A DNA stretch of 64,000 bases from Gardnerella vaginalis (GTDB taxonomy: Bacteria > Actinomycetota > Actinomycetes > Actinomycetales > Bifidobacteriaceae): positions 1 to 64,000 of the forward strand of contig CAMPUL010000003.1 in the NCBI GenBank assembly GCA_946997215.1, read 5' to 3'. Positions 37,398 to 46,360 of this stretch are shown piece by piece. Each line of letters begins with the position of its first letter. Position 1 is the first letter of the stretch. A program made the translations under genes and the position numbers. The notes beneath the pieces were generated by a model, which searched no databases, had not been told where the DNA came from, and saw only the letters and a list, made by a program, of their open reading frames with translations.

Positions 37398-39067
37398 AGT
37401 GGCTTGACAAGTGGGAACGTAATCGTCTCGCGAATGGTTGCGCCCGTAAGTGCGATTAGCAAGCGGTCAATACCCATTCCCATGCCACCAGCAGGAGGCA
37501 TACCAACGCCGAGAGCCTCAATGAAGTCCTCGTCAATATCCATTGCCTCAACGTCTCCAGCCAAAGCATCCTTAGCTTGAGCAACAAAGCGCTCGCGCTG
37601 CACAACAGGATCGTTAAGCTCGGAGTAGCCAGTTGCAAGCTCAAAGCCGCGCACGTACAAATCCCACTTTTCAACCATTCCTGGCTTTGTGCGGTGACCC
37701 TTAACAAGTGGGCTGGTTTCCACTGGGAAGTCGCGAACAAACGTTGGCTCGTAAAGCTTATCTTCGTAGAAGTGCTCCCACAAGTGCTCAACCAACTTGC
37801 CATGATTTTCCACTTCGTCGCGCTCAACGCCAAGCTTGTCTGCGATTGCGCCCAAATGCTCAACAGAAGTTTCTGGCGTAATCTCCTCACCCAAAGCCTC
37901 AGAAAGCGAGCCGTACATGGTAATTTGCTTCCATTCGCCGCCAAAATCGTACTCTTCGCCATTAAGCAAAGTCACCTTAGTGGAGCCGAATGCGTCTACA
38001 GCAGCCTTTTGAATCAGCTCTTTAGTAAGAGCGCCAATCGTATCGTAAGTGCCGTAAGCCTGGTACGCCTCGAGCATTGTAAACTCTGGAGCGTGAGTTG
38101 CATCCACGCCTTCGTTTCTAAAATCACGGTTGATTTCAAACACGCGGTCAATACCACCAACCAAGCAGCGCTTCAAGAAAAGCTCTGGAGCAATACGCAA
38201 GTAGAGATCAATGTCGAAAGCGTTCATATGAGTTGTAAACGGACGAGCAGCAGCACCGCCGTGAACCGTTTGCAACATTGGAGTTTCGACTTCCAAAAAG
38301 TCGTGGCTGTCGAAAGTGCGGCGAAGAGAAGCAACAGCATGCGAACGCCTGCGAACCATATCTCGAATCTTCTCGTCTGCAATCATGCCAATATATGGCT
38401 TGCGAGTACGAGTATCGTCACTTAATTCCTTATGCAAAGCTGGAAGCGGCTGCAAAGCCTTAGCAGCAATCGCCCACTCTGTTGCAAACACGGAAAGCTC
38501 ACCCGTCTTGGAAGAAATAACGCGACCGCGAACGTACAAATGGTCTCCCAAATCAACCATCTGCTTGAAGCTTTTAATGGATTCTTCGCCGATTTCCTTC
38601 TTGGAAACCATAGCCTGAATCGTAGTGCCGTCACCAGCAGAAAGCTTAACGAAGCACAAGCCGCCAGCATTACGCAAGAAAAGCACGCGGCCAGCAATGC
38701 CAACCTCTGTATCGGTTTCTTCGCCAGCTTGAAGCTTGCCATCAAAATCGGCGCGAACTTTTTCGATTGTATCCGTAACGTTAAGATGCACTGGGTATGG
38801 TTGCACGCCTTCCTTAAGCATCATCGCGCGCTTTGCAACGCGCATTTGCACCTGCTCTGGGTGCGCAAGGGGACCAAACTCTTTATTGCTTGGGTCAATT
38901 GCTTCGTCCAGGCTTGCGCCCTCGTTTACACGCTTAGCAATAACCTCATCCTGCGCGAGCAGCATTTCGGCATGCTCAACGGTGTCAATTTCGTTGACGT
39001 TGTCTGTTGATTCATTTTCTGCTGCATCGTTTTGCGCAGCGAGCATTGTAGTATTCGTGTCACTCAT
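37391..39067 (-). CDS. lysS: Lysyl-tRNA synthetase (class II)
   Basis: Charges tRNA-Lys. 558 residues, longer than the usual 490-510 because of an acidic N-terminal extension of about 50 residues. The OB-fold anticodon domain (about 95-215; VGIAGRVLFLRNAGGLCFVKL) precedes the class II core: motif 1 FLEVETPML, motif 2 FRNEGVDATHAPEFTMLE (about 321-338) and motif 3 GMGIDRLLIALTG (about 530-542). Start is ATG. Single gene with its own terminator. Confidence 0.97.
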   Translation of the reverse strand: MSDTNTTMLAAQNDAAENESTDNVNEIDTVEHAEMLLAQDEVIAKRVNEGASLDEAIDPSNKEFGPLAHPEQVQMRVAKRAMMLKEGVQPYPVHLNVTDTIEKVRADFDGKLQAGEETDTEVGIAGRVLFLRNAGGLCFVKLSAGDGTTIQAMVSKKEIGEESIKSFKQMVDLGDHLYVRGRVISSKTGELSVFATEWAIAAKALQPLPALHKELSDDTRTRKPYIGMIADEKIRDMVRRRSHAVASLRRTFDSHDFLEVETPMLQTVHGGAAARPFTTHMNAFDIDLYLRIAPELFLKRCLVGGIDRVFEINRDFRNEGVDATHAPEFTMLEAYQAYGTYDTIGALTKELIQKAAVDAFGSTKVTLLNGEEYDFGGEWKQITMYGSLSEALGEEITPETSVEHLGAIADKLGVERDEVENHGKLVEHLWEHFYEDKLYEPTFVRDFPVETSPLVKGHRTKPGMVEKWDLYVRGFELATGYSELNDPVVQRERFVAQAKDALAGDVEAMDIDEDFIEALGVGMPPAGGMGMGIDRLLIALTGATIRETITFPLVKPLR

Positions 39068-39527
39068 AGTCGCTAATTGTAGCTACTAGGTAATACAGAT
39101 AAGTGCGCAACAAATACGTTTTATTGCGTTATTTAGTTGATTGTGCGAATCATTTTTACATCAAATACACATTTTTATAGAAATATTTATATTTTTCTGT
39201 TTTCGGAAGAAAAATAGATTTACAGTAAAAATTTTTATTATTTTATTAAGATATACAAAATTATTTACGAAAAGAGACATGATTTTGCAAATATTGCAGA
39301 TTGCATGCAAGCCATAAAAAGTGAAAGTAAATTTTTAATAAAATCTCAAAAAATTATTTAATAGCGACACACACAAACGACACATACCAGCAACACACAC
39401 CAGCGACACACAATGATATTTTGTAGCAAGTTCACGCTATTATAACCAAGTTGTTGTAGTGTTTCATGAGCGATTACAGCATGTAGTTGCATCATGTATT
39501 CGCAAGATGAATTCACACAATTAACAT
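39068..39527. other. 460-bp AT-rich non-coding region upstream of lysS and tRNA-Pro
   Basis: No credible reading frame or RNA gene. It must contain the lysS promoter (minus strand) and the tRNA-Pro promoter (plus strand), neither of which I can place with confidence. The middle (39150-39360) is very AT-rich. A degenerate 13-bp repeat occurs at 39363-39414. Confidence 0.6.
39363..39414. repeat. Degenerate 13-bp tandem repeat (AGCGACACACAC-type)
   Basis: Four 13-bp units at 39363, 39376, 39389 and 39402, based on AGCGACACACAC with one to four changes per unit, in otherwise AT-rich non-coding DNA. Confidence 0.7.
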
Positions 39528-39601
<74 letters not shown>

Positions 39602-39609
39602 CTTTTATG

Positions 39610-39727
39610 ATGTCTCAGCGGATATGTCCTCATATTCCGCTGAGATTTTTTATTTTCTATCACATGTCTCAGCGCATATGTCCGCTTTCGCGTTAATTTC
39701 AAATGTTATGTCTCAGCAGACATGTCC
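39610..39727. repeat. Three copies of a 20-bp element after tRNA-Pro
   Basis: ATGTCTCAGCGGATATGTCC (39610-39629), with variants at 39664-39683 and 39708-39727 that differ in two or three bases. The first and third copies are followed by CATATTCC(G/A)CTGAG, so each can fold into a hairpin. Confidence 0.8.
39613..39651 (+). terminator. Terminator after tRNA-Pro
   Basis: TCTCAGCGGA (39613-39622) pairs with TCCGCTGAGA (39636-39645), followed by six T. It is formed by the first copy of the repeated element. Confidence 0.88.
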
Positions 39728-39802
39728 ACATATTCCACTGAGGCATAACGATGACGACATTCGATTTTGATGCTTGCAAATAATGGTTTTGCAAAAACAA
39801 AC

Positions 39803-42208
39803 TTATTTACGCAAGTGGCTTCCACGCGAAGTAGCAAAACGATTCCACTTCCATGCAAACACAGCAATTCCAGCGCACATCACCACATACGCACACATGC
39901 TTAATTCAGCAATTACACTACCAGTGCGAGCCAGCATAGGCACAGATTCGTGACCCTGACCAGCAATATTTTTCTCTCCGTCATTATTAGATTTCTTAAT
40001 ATTCTTTTCATACGTGTTATTGCGAATATCTTTTGTTTTTGCAGAATTAACACCATTATTCAAAATCGTAGAGTCAATAGAAATATTTTGATGATTATGT
40101 TTAGCGTCAGATAGACTTTCGTCTGAATAAGAATCAGGATTCACATCCTTATTCGGATTCGTATCCTTAATCGGGCTAGAACCACTTGGATTAGAACCAC
40201 TTGGATTAGAACCACCACCTGGATTCGATGGATTGTGCGTCACATGCGCAGTGAACGTAACATCTTTCCAAGGCAAAAGAATATAGGCACCAAAAACAGA
40301 ATCGGACTGCTCTTTTTTATTGTCAGCAGTTACTTCTATAGCATCTTTATCTCTTGCAGAATGGAAGATGCCTGTGTGAACAGCATTTACACCTTGCCCA
40401 CGAACTATCTCTTTAATGCTTTTTACTACTGGAGTTTCATCAATATCCCACTTAACGGTATCGCCTGATTTAATTCCTAACGCACTTTTTACTTGAAAAA
40501 GAGTCATAGTAGACGAACCACTAGCAGACCTACTAGCTTTATTTGCATCTTCTTGATTGCAACTAATAAAGTTTTGAATTCCATTAATTGAGTAAGTATT
40601 GGCTTTCTTGGTTGCAGGATCTTTGCCTTGCAATACATCCGCTATGCAATTAACAGTTTTACTATTCTTACCGCTTGTCTTGAAAGTTACTTTAATGTAG
40701 TCTCGTACTTTACGAATAATTGTTTTCGTACTAGTAACAGGCCTTTTAGCAGGCTCGTTTGACTTTTTAGAGGATTTTGTATTAGCAATAAGATCAATAT
40801 TCTCACCTGGATTTACACCCGATATTCCAGAGGAATCACGCCAAACGCCTACTGGAATAGAGGAATAAATATTGACGTGAGGAAATGTTACATCACGCAA
40901 ATTATTGGTATATAGCATATTTGAAGAAGTACTTACTTTATAGGTCTTATCATTACCATCAGGAATATCTACAGTTCCTTGAGGAATCGTCCATCCGCTA
41001 ATATTTAAAGATTGAATACCAGATCCTTCAAACATATAATGCATGTCTGTGACTTTTTTGGTATTCCAGTTAGACACATCAATAGACTTCAAGTTGGAAT
41101 CGTTATAAAACATTGAAGACATATTTGTTACATTGCTTGTGTTCCATTTTTCACCAAATTTTATCGATTTAAGATTTGGCATTAATGCAAACATCGCATA
41201 CATTCCGCCTAACGTTTCGGTTTTATCTGTTCCTGCTGCGGAAGTATCCCATTTAGATAAGTCTAAAGTAGTTAAACCAGTCTTAGCAAATGTTTGGTAG
41301 AATTCAACTACCTTTGATGTTTTTAAATCAGCAATATTATTGAGTTTGTTTAATTTTTGATCACCCGTAAACATGTTATTAATACGAGTTAAACTGGCTT
41401 CTTTTTGTTTAAACAACATCAAAGTCGTCAGAGCTGTCATATTCATAAACATGCCTTGAGCTAATTCCAAATCAGGAACTATCCAACCATGTAGGTCTAA
41501 AGTTGTAATAGAAGAGCATCCGTCGAACATGTCATCAGCATTAACAACATTAGTTAAATCCCAGTTTTCAATACCACCAATATGTTTAAGTTTTGGGCAA
41601 TCCTCAAACATATATGCTGTTGTAACAATGTCGGCTTGTTTTTTATCTTTGCTTTTATCTTCTTTAAACTTAATGTTATTTATATTTTCAACACTCTCCA
41701 AATTTTCCATGTCCTTAAACATGTTCTCAGATACACTCATCGTAATTTGTTCATCAAATACAACTTTAGTAATTTTGCTAGCAACAGTTGATAATTCGAA
41801 CTTTGAGTTGTTTACATGTACTGTACTGTTTTTCAACTGTGTAGTTATACGAGCTATTTGCTTATCATCAACAGGCTTAATATGAAGAGTTAGAGTTCCT
41901 TCTTCATTCTTATCATTATTTTCTTCTAGCATAACCTTCAAATTAATGCCAGAGGAAGCCGTCCCCCATTTATTATAAATGTTACTCGCTGATGGTTCAG
42001 ATTCAGCGGAAGACCTTTCTGTAGTTTTTGTAACATCGGTTTCAGGACTCTCACTAGCCTTAGTATTAGAAGTAGTTCTAGATATATTGTTAGATACACC
42101 GCTAGCAGTTTCAGCATTAGCTACATTGCCAGTAAACTCCATTGTCATTGCAATAGTTGCAAAAACAGCAACCAAACCAATAACGTTATTATGCAGACTA
42201 CCCCTCAT
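39803..42208 (-). CDS. BspA-like surface protein with DUF285 repeats and LAxTG anchor
   Basis: An 801-residue cell-surface protein. A signal peptide (hydrophobic VIGLVAVFATIAMTM, cleavage near NVANAE) is followed by DUF285/BspA-type leucine-rich repeats (about 190-450; units such as LKSIDVSNWNTKKVTDMHYMF and TLDLSKWDTS). A Gly/Ser/Pro/Asn-rich stalk (about 665-720, SNPSGSNPSG repeats) leads to the sortase-type signal LARTG (about 759), a hydrophobic segment and a basic tail, fitting actinobacterial class E-like sortases. A ribosome site GGAGGAC precedes ATG. Expression may be phase-variable because of the homopolymer in its promoter. Likely adhesin; ligand unknown. Confidence 0.88.
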   Translation of the reverse strand: MRGSLHNNVIGLVAVFATIAMTMEFTGNVANAETASGVSNNISRTTSNTKASESPETDVTKTTERSSAESEPSASNIYNKWGTASSGINLKVMLEENNDKNEEGTLTLHIKPVDDKQIARITTQLKNSTVHVNNSKFELSTVASKITKVVFDEQITMSVSENMFKDMENLESVENINNIKFKEDKSKDKKQADIVTTAYMFEDCPKLKHIGGIENWDLTNVVNADDMFDGCSSITTLDLHGWIVPDLELAQGMFMNMTALTTLMLFKQKEASLTRINNMFTGDQKLNKLNNIADLKTSKVVEFYQTFAKTGLTTLDLSKWDTSAAGTDKTETLGGMYAMFALMPNLKSIKFGEKWNTSNVTNMSSMFYNDSNLKSIDVSNWNTKKVTDMHYMFEGSGIQSLNISGWTIPQGTVDIPDGNDKTYKVSTSSNMLYTNNLRDVTFPHVNIYSSIPVGVWRDSSGISGVNPGENIDLIANTKSSKKSNEPAKRPVTSTKTIIRKVRDYIKVTFKTSGKNSKTVNCIADVLQGKDPATKKANTYSINGIQNFISCNQEDANKASRSASGSSTMTLFQVKSALGIKSGDTVKWDIDETPVVKSIKEIVRGQGVNAVHTGIFHSARDKDAIEVTADNKKEQSDSVFGAYILLPWKDVTFTAHVTHNPSNPGGGSNPSGSNPSGSSPIKDTNPNKDVNPDSYSDESLSDAKHNHQNISIDSTILNNGVNSAKTKDIRNNTYEKNIKKSNNDGEKNIAGQGHESVPMLARTGSVIAELSMCAYVVMCAGIAVFAWKWNRFATSRGSHLRK

Positions 42209-42238
42209 TGAAGTCCTCCGAGTTACGCAATCCCATCG

Positions 42239-42258
42239 TTAGCCCGTATACGGGCTAA
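42239..42258. promoter_or_regulatory. 20-bp perfect palindrome in the surface-protein 5' leader
   Basis: TTAGCCCGTATACGGGCTAA, a perfect palindrome centred about 40 bp upstream of the start codon and about 20 bp downstream of the -10 box. It could be a repressor operator, or in RNA only a hairpin with a very tight loop. Confidence 0.7.
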
Positions 42259-42277
42259 TCTCAATACAACGCACGAA

Positions 42278-42311
42278 AGTATAGCTCTTAAAAAAAAAAA
42301 AAAAATGAAAG
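42278..42311 (-). promoter_or_regulatory. Promoter with 16-base homopolymer in the spacer
   Basis: The minus strand has a good -10 box TATACT (42278-42283), preceded by AAGAGC and a run of 16 T (42290-42305 on the plus strand as A). A -35 element at the normal 17-bp spacing would fall inside the tract; TTTCAT or CTTTCA just beyond it is 21-22 bp away. Changes in tract length would shift -35/-10 spacing. Confidence 0.65.
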
Positions 42312-42490
42312 AAAAATCAGGAAATAAGTTAGAAAATATCTTCTTTATCACAAATCATTAAAAAATAAAACAGGATTCGCATGCATTACAACACTCTTAT
42401 AAACGCGTAATTCTCTGTATAAACGCATAACTCTGTATGATTGAGTAGTGAGTAAAACGGAATTAAATCGCAAGAAGCAAGGTGGCTTAA

Positions 42491-44566
42491 ATGTTAAGCG
42501 TTTCGCAATTGTATAAAGAACTAGACAGTATGTTTGCTAATCACGCAAACGCGCAAGAAATCGAAAAATATTTGCTAAACGCTCTAAACCAATCGCAAGC
42601 AAAAGCAAACCAAGAAACAACAAACCAAGAAGAATCAAACGCTCAAGCATTGCAACTATCTGTGTTAAACGAGTTGATGGGATTTTATAGGTCTCGAGGA
42701 GAATACGCAAAAAACAAGCAAATCATTGATAATGCGCTAAAACTTTCAAATAAAATGCAACTAGCAGGCAGTGAAGCTGGCACAACAACGCTTATAAACG
42801 CTGCTACTAGTCTTCGCGCAGCTGGCGATTATGAGCGCGCAACAGAAATATATTCTAAAGCTCTTAAAGAATCATCGAAAACACTGAAACCAAACGATAG
42901 AAAGCTCGCGGCCCTTCACAACAATCTTTCAATGCTTTACAGCGAAACAGGCAAAATTAAAGAGGCAATAGATCAGCTTGAAAAAGCATTAGATATATTG
43001 CAAAAATCGAGTATCAATCCTTCAACAGACATAGATATAGCAGCAACTCACACGAATATTGCGCTTGCGATTTTGCAAGAGTGCTCGCAGCCTAGGGAAA
43101 GCACGAATAGCAAATCTGCAACTCTTAACTCTGCTTTTGAACATGCTTCAACCAGCATTCGCATGTACATTGCAGGAAACAACCAAAATCAACCGCACTA
43201 CGCTTCTGCGTTGGCAGGATATGCGCAAGTTCAATATGCACGAAAAGAGTATTCCGATTCTGTAGACGCATACAGTAAAGCGCTTGATTTAATAGCACAA
43301 TGTTACGGAAAAGATAGCGAGTCCTATGCGATTACGTTGGAAAATCTACAGCAATCACAGAAGGCAGCAGAAAAATTTACGGAGACTGGCGTGGCGGATG
43401 CGATTCGGTGTGATGCGGAAAAGTCGCCAGCAACCGATGAGACACAGCCAGAGTCAAATAAAACCATAAAAATAGATAAAACCATACAATTAAATAACAC
43501 TATAAAATCAAGCAGAACTATAAAAGCAGAAGATAACCCAAAAATCAAAAACGGCATGCAACTTGCAAAAGAATATTGGCAAACTTACGGAAAGCCGCTG
43601 CTTGAACTTGAAGAATTTAGGGACTATAAAAACCGCATAGCTGCAGGATTAGTTGGTCACGGATCGGAATGCTACGGATTTGACGACGAGATTTCTAGAG
43701 ACCACGATTTTGGACCAGGATTCTGCTTATGGCTTACAGATGAAGACTATGCGAAAATTGGCGAGGATTTGCAAACAGCTTACAACGATTTGCCGCAAGA
43801 ATTTGCTGGTTTTGGTTCTCGCGAAGAAACTCCACGCGCTAAATCATGTGAAAGCAGTAAGCGAGTCGGAGTATTTAGTACATCTGAGTTTTTTGAAAAC
43901 ATAACAGGATTTTCCGCCGCGCCAAGCCAAGACGAGCCGTATTTGTGGCTTTCGCTAAACGAGTCAACACTTGCTGCAGCTACGAATGGCCAAATTTTTG
44001 CAGACCCACTTGGAGAATTTAGCAAAACGCGTCAAAGTTTTAAGCTTATGCCAGACGATGTGCGAATATCGCTAATCTCCAGAAGGCTTGGCATGATGGC
44101 TCAAGCAGGCCAATACAATGTTCCACGAATGCTAGCGCGAAAAGACGGAGCTGCAACGTGGCTTTCTATAAACGAGTTCGTGCGTGCAAGCGCGTCAATC
44201 GTATTTTTTCTAAATAACCCAATAAGTACGGGATATTTGCCATATTATAAGTGGCAATTTGCAGCTTTACGCAAGCTCAGCGCGCGAATGGCGTCTAGAC
44301 TTTCAAACGTGTGCAATCAGCTTGAATCGCTTATGCGACTAAGCTCCGCGGCATGCTTTGGTGGAATCGGATTTGGCGAAGGCACAAAAGGAAGCAGCGA
44401 AGCCGAATCTAAAATAAACGAGATTATTCAAAACGTGTGCAACGAAGTAGTGGAAGAGCTTAAATATCAAGGCTTAAGCAATTGCAATGAAACATTTTTG
44501 GAATGGCAGCGCCCGTATGTTGAAGCACATATTAAGCAAAAAGATGCATGCTTGCATAGCTTGTAA
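42491..44566 (+). CDS. TPR protein with DUF4037 nucleotidyltransferase-like domain
   Basis: A 691-residue cytoplasmic protein. The first 290 residues are tetratricopeptide repeats (YERATEIYSKAL, LAALHNNLSMLYSETGKIKEAIDQLEKAL, DSVDAYSKAL). A polar linker (about 300-350, an IK/KT repeat) leads to a DUF4037 domain (about 360-690) with GHGSECYGFDDEISRDHDFGP (about 389-409), which resembles the GS...DxD metal motif of nucleotidyltransferases. The substrate is unknown. A DUF4125 gene follows by 109 bp on the same strand; the two families tend to be neighbours. Ribosome site AAGGTGG. Confidence 0.85.
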   Translation: MLSVSQLYKELDSMFANHANAQEIEKYLLNALNQSQAKANQETTNQEESNAQALQLSVLNELMGFYRSRGEYAKNKQIIDNALKLSNKMQLAGSEAGTTTLINAATSLRAAGDYERATEIYSKALKESSKTLKPNDRKLAALHNNLSMLYSETGKIKEAIDQLEKALDILQKSSINPSTDIDIAATHTNIALAILQECSQPRESTNSKSATLNSAFEHASTSIRMYIAGNNQNQPHYASALAGYAQVQYARKEYSDSVDAYSKALDLIAQCYGKDSESYAITLENLQQSQKAAEKFTETGVADAIRCDAEKSPATDETQPESNKTIKIDKTIQLNNTIKSSRTIKAEDNPKIKNGMQLAKEYWQTYGKPLLELEEFRDYKNRIAAGLVGHGSECYGFDDEISRDHDFGPGFCLWLTDEDYAKIGEDLQTAYNDLPQEFAGFGSREETPRAKSCESSKRVGVFSTSEFFENITGFSAAPSQDEPYLWLSLNESTLAAATNGQIFADPLGEFSKTRQSFKLMPDDVRISLISRRLGMMAQAGQYNVPRMLARKDGAATWLSINEFVRASASIVFFLNNPISTGYLPYYKWQFAALRKLSARMASRLSNVCNQLESLMRLSSAACFGGIGFGEGTKGSSEAESKINEIIQNVCNEVVEELKYQGLSNCNETFLEWQRPYVEAHIKQKDACLHSL

Positions 44567-44593
44567 AACTCGCGAAAATTAAAACTCGTGAAA
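44564..44593. repeat. Direct repeat starting at the DUF4037-gene stop codon
   Basis: TAAAACTCGCGAAA (44564-44577; the TAA is the stop) and TAAAACTCGTGAAA (44580-44593), 13 of 14 bases alike, period 16. Confidence 0.85.
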
Positions 44594-44675
44594 TTCGAAA
44601 AGCTAGATTAACACAGCAAACCCTAATCGGAGATAGTATAAAAGATTACTAGAACTAAAATCGATAGGATTAAAA

Positions 44676-45329
44676 ATGATTAGCAAAGAAGACAACGCGC
44701 AAATAACGCAAATAGGCAGCAAAAATCACACAATTGCAGAAGAAATTACAAGACTAGAATGGCAGCAATTTCAGCTTACAGAAAACGAAGGCGGGCGCGC
44801 AAATTGCCAAGGAGATTGGCAAACGTTCCACATTATGCGAATGAGCCAATTTTTAACTTGGCAGCTTGATTTGCAAGAGTCTTATAGGCAAGATCTTGAG
44901 CGCGCAAATAGCGATGGTAGAAATTTGATAACAGAAAAATATGCAAGAATGATGGAGTCTACTGCGCCAGAGATTTTTGAACGCACGATTAAGCCTTATA
45001 TTAAGCCGATTTTAGAGCCTAGAAAAAGTGAGCAAGAGAAGATTATTTTAACGCAAGTTAAATGGGCAGATGATTTTCGCAATCGCTACCCTCATTTAGG
45101 TTTTGCAATGCGCGTTCTAAAAACAAGCGAAGATACAGCAGAAAATACGTCTTTTGAAACATATTTGCGAGGAGAATTAAGCACGTATTCTGCCGAAACT
45201 TTTGCTAAATATAAAACTTTTATAGAAGATTTAACGGCAAAAAATCTAAATCTTACGCAAATGATTATTACGAATACTGTGCACATGTATGGCTATGACT
45301 CACTCGATTCGGCCGAATGCGCACACTAG
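44676..45329 (+). CDS. DUF4125 protein
   Basis: A 217-residue soluble protein of the DUF4125 family, recognised from LEWQQFQLTENEGGRANCQ (about 28-46) and the MRMSQFLTWQLDLQESY stretch (about 60-76). Mostly helical, no membrane segment or signal. Function unknown. It follows the TPR-DUF4037 gene and probably shares its transcript; the pair may form an enzyme-partner unit, which is inference from co-occurrence. Confidence 0.78.
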   Translation: MISKEDNAQITQIGSKNHTIAEEITRLEWQQFQLTENEGGRANCQGDWQTFHIMRMSQFLTWQLDLQESYRQDLERANSDGRNLITEKYARMMESTAPEIFERTIKPYIKPILEPRKSEQEKIILTQVKWADDFRNRYPHLGFAMRVLKTSEDTAENTSFETYLRGELSTYSAETFAKYKTFIEDLTAKNLNLTQMIITNTVHMYGYDSLDSAECAH

Positions 45330-45337
45330 TTAACTTG

Positions 45338-45397
45338 CTTATAAAAAAAAACTTGCTTTTGTGCGTTATCTATGAAAATATGAAGCACAAAAGCAAG
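45338..45397 (-). terminator. Terminator of abiE; left copy of the boundary repeat
   Basis: CTTGCTTTTGTGC (45352-45364) pairs perfectly with GCACAAAAGCAAG (45385-45397); on the minus strand a run of nine T follows directly. The sequence CTTATA-(A)n-CTTGCTTTTGTGC recurs at 47023-47046 on the other side of the abiE pair. Confidence 0.88.
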
Positions 45398-45421
45398 CTA
45401 CAAAATCAAAGCTAAAAAAAC

Positions 45422-46360
45422 CTAATCAAGCATAAGATTTATTAGTTTTGAGATAGCGGAAATAACATCTTCAAAATTTACACTTTTCGCGTACTGATGC
45501 TTCTTAGCATATCTATTCCATCTATCGATTACAGCACTATCGCATGAGATACATTCAAGTATTTCACATGCTTTTACTTTTGAAAAATACGTATTTCTAT
45601 GCTTGCAAGTAAGTGACATAGCAATTTTTAATACACTAAAATCAATACTTTCATTAATTTGATTCACAAACTCACAATCGGCTAAATACGAAATAGCAAC
45701 TCCACAATTCCCGTTATTAGACGCATTCAGCGAATTCATAATTGCGTAAATATCGTAAAAGTCTTTGCTTCTTGTATTACTCTCCGCCTTAGAAAGAATG
45801 GTTTGCAATTTTTCAGCCAATACTGATTCAAGTGGATACATTTGCAAATCTATATCATCTCCAAGAACAGTAGAATATTTTCCCACTTTAACTTCTGGAT
45901 ACATTGGATCTCCAGTAGCTATATCAACCGAAAAAGGAAACCTAATTTTATCTAAATGACCGATTATATGAAAACGATATCCACCATATTCATCTTCAGG
46001 TCTAATAGAATCAATAGAATCGTTGATTTCAAACCACACACCATCATGGTTTTCATCATAAGCTGTAACACTTTTAATAATATTAAATAAATAAGAATCC
46101 TCCATTTTTAAACCATTAATCAAAAAATCAATATCTTGGGTTGATCTATTATCAATTCCAAGCACAAAGCTCAGAAGCATTCCGCCTTTCAAGACGAAAT
46201 TATTTTTATACTCACTTTTTGCAAGCAACTTCAAAAACTCATCAAAGAAATATCTACTTAACAAAGTGTTGTAATCTAAGCTAAGTTCTTGCGACTTGTT
46301 ACGCAAACGCTGAGTAACACTATCTCTAATTGCAATACTTTTATTACTACTGTTATTCAT
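45422..46360 (-). CDS. AbiEii/AbiGii-type nucleotidyltransferase toxin
   Basis: The toxin half of a type IV toxin-antitoxin/abortive-infection pair, 312 residues. The nucleotidyltransferase core reads FVLKGGMLLSFVLGIDNRSTQDIDFLING (about 47-75): the KGG(M)xL and (R)xTxDIDF motifs define the family; further Lys/Asp motifs are VLAEKLQTIL and SKDFYDIYAI. I start at ATG 46360, which overlaps the antitoxin stop by 8 bp (ATGAATAA); the frame opens 18 codons earlier but would sit deep in the antitoxin gene. It would block cell growth by modifying a nucleic-acid or nucleotide target unless balanced by AbiEi. Confidence 0.9.
   Translation of the reverse strand: MNNSSNKSIAIRDSVTQRLRNKSQELSLDYNTLLSRYFFDEFLKLLAKSEYKNNFVLKGGMLLSFVLGIDNRSTQDIDFLINGLKMEDSYLFNIIKSVTAYDENHDGVWFEINDSIDSIRPEDEYGGYRFHIIGHLDKIRFPFSVDIATGDPMYPEVKVGKYSTVLGDDIDLQMYPLESVLAEKLQTILSKAESNTRSKDFYDIYAIMNSLNASNNGNCGVAISYLADCEFVNQINESIDFSVLKIAMSLTCKHRNTYFSKVKACEILECISCDSAVIDRWNRYAKKHQYAKSVNFEDVISAISKLINLMLD

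Noticed and set aside
37577..38425. Open frame of 282 codons antisense to lysS
   Set aside because: Encodes no recognisable domain, lies wholly inside a clear lysS on the other strand, and arises from codon bias of that gene.
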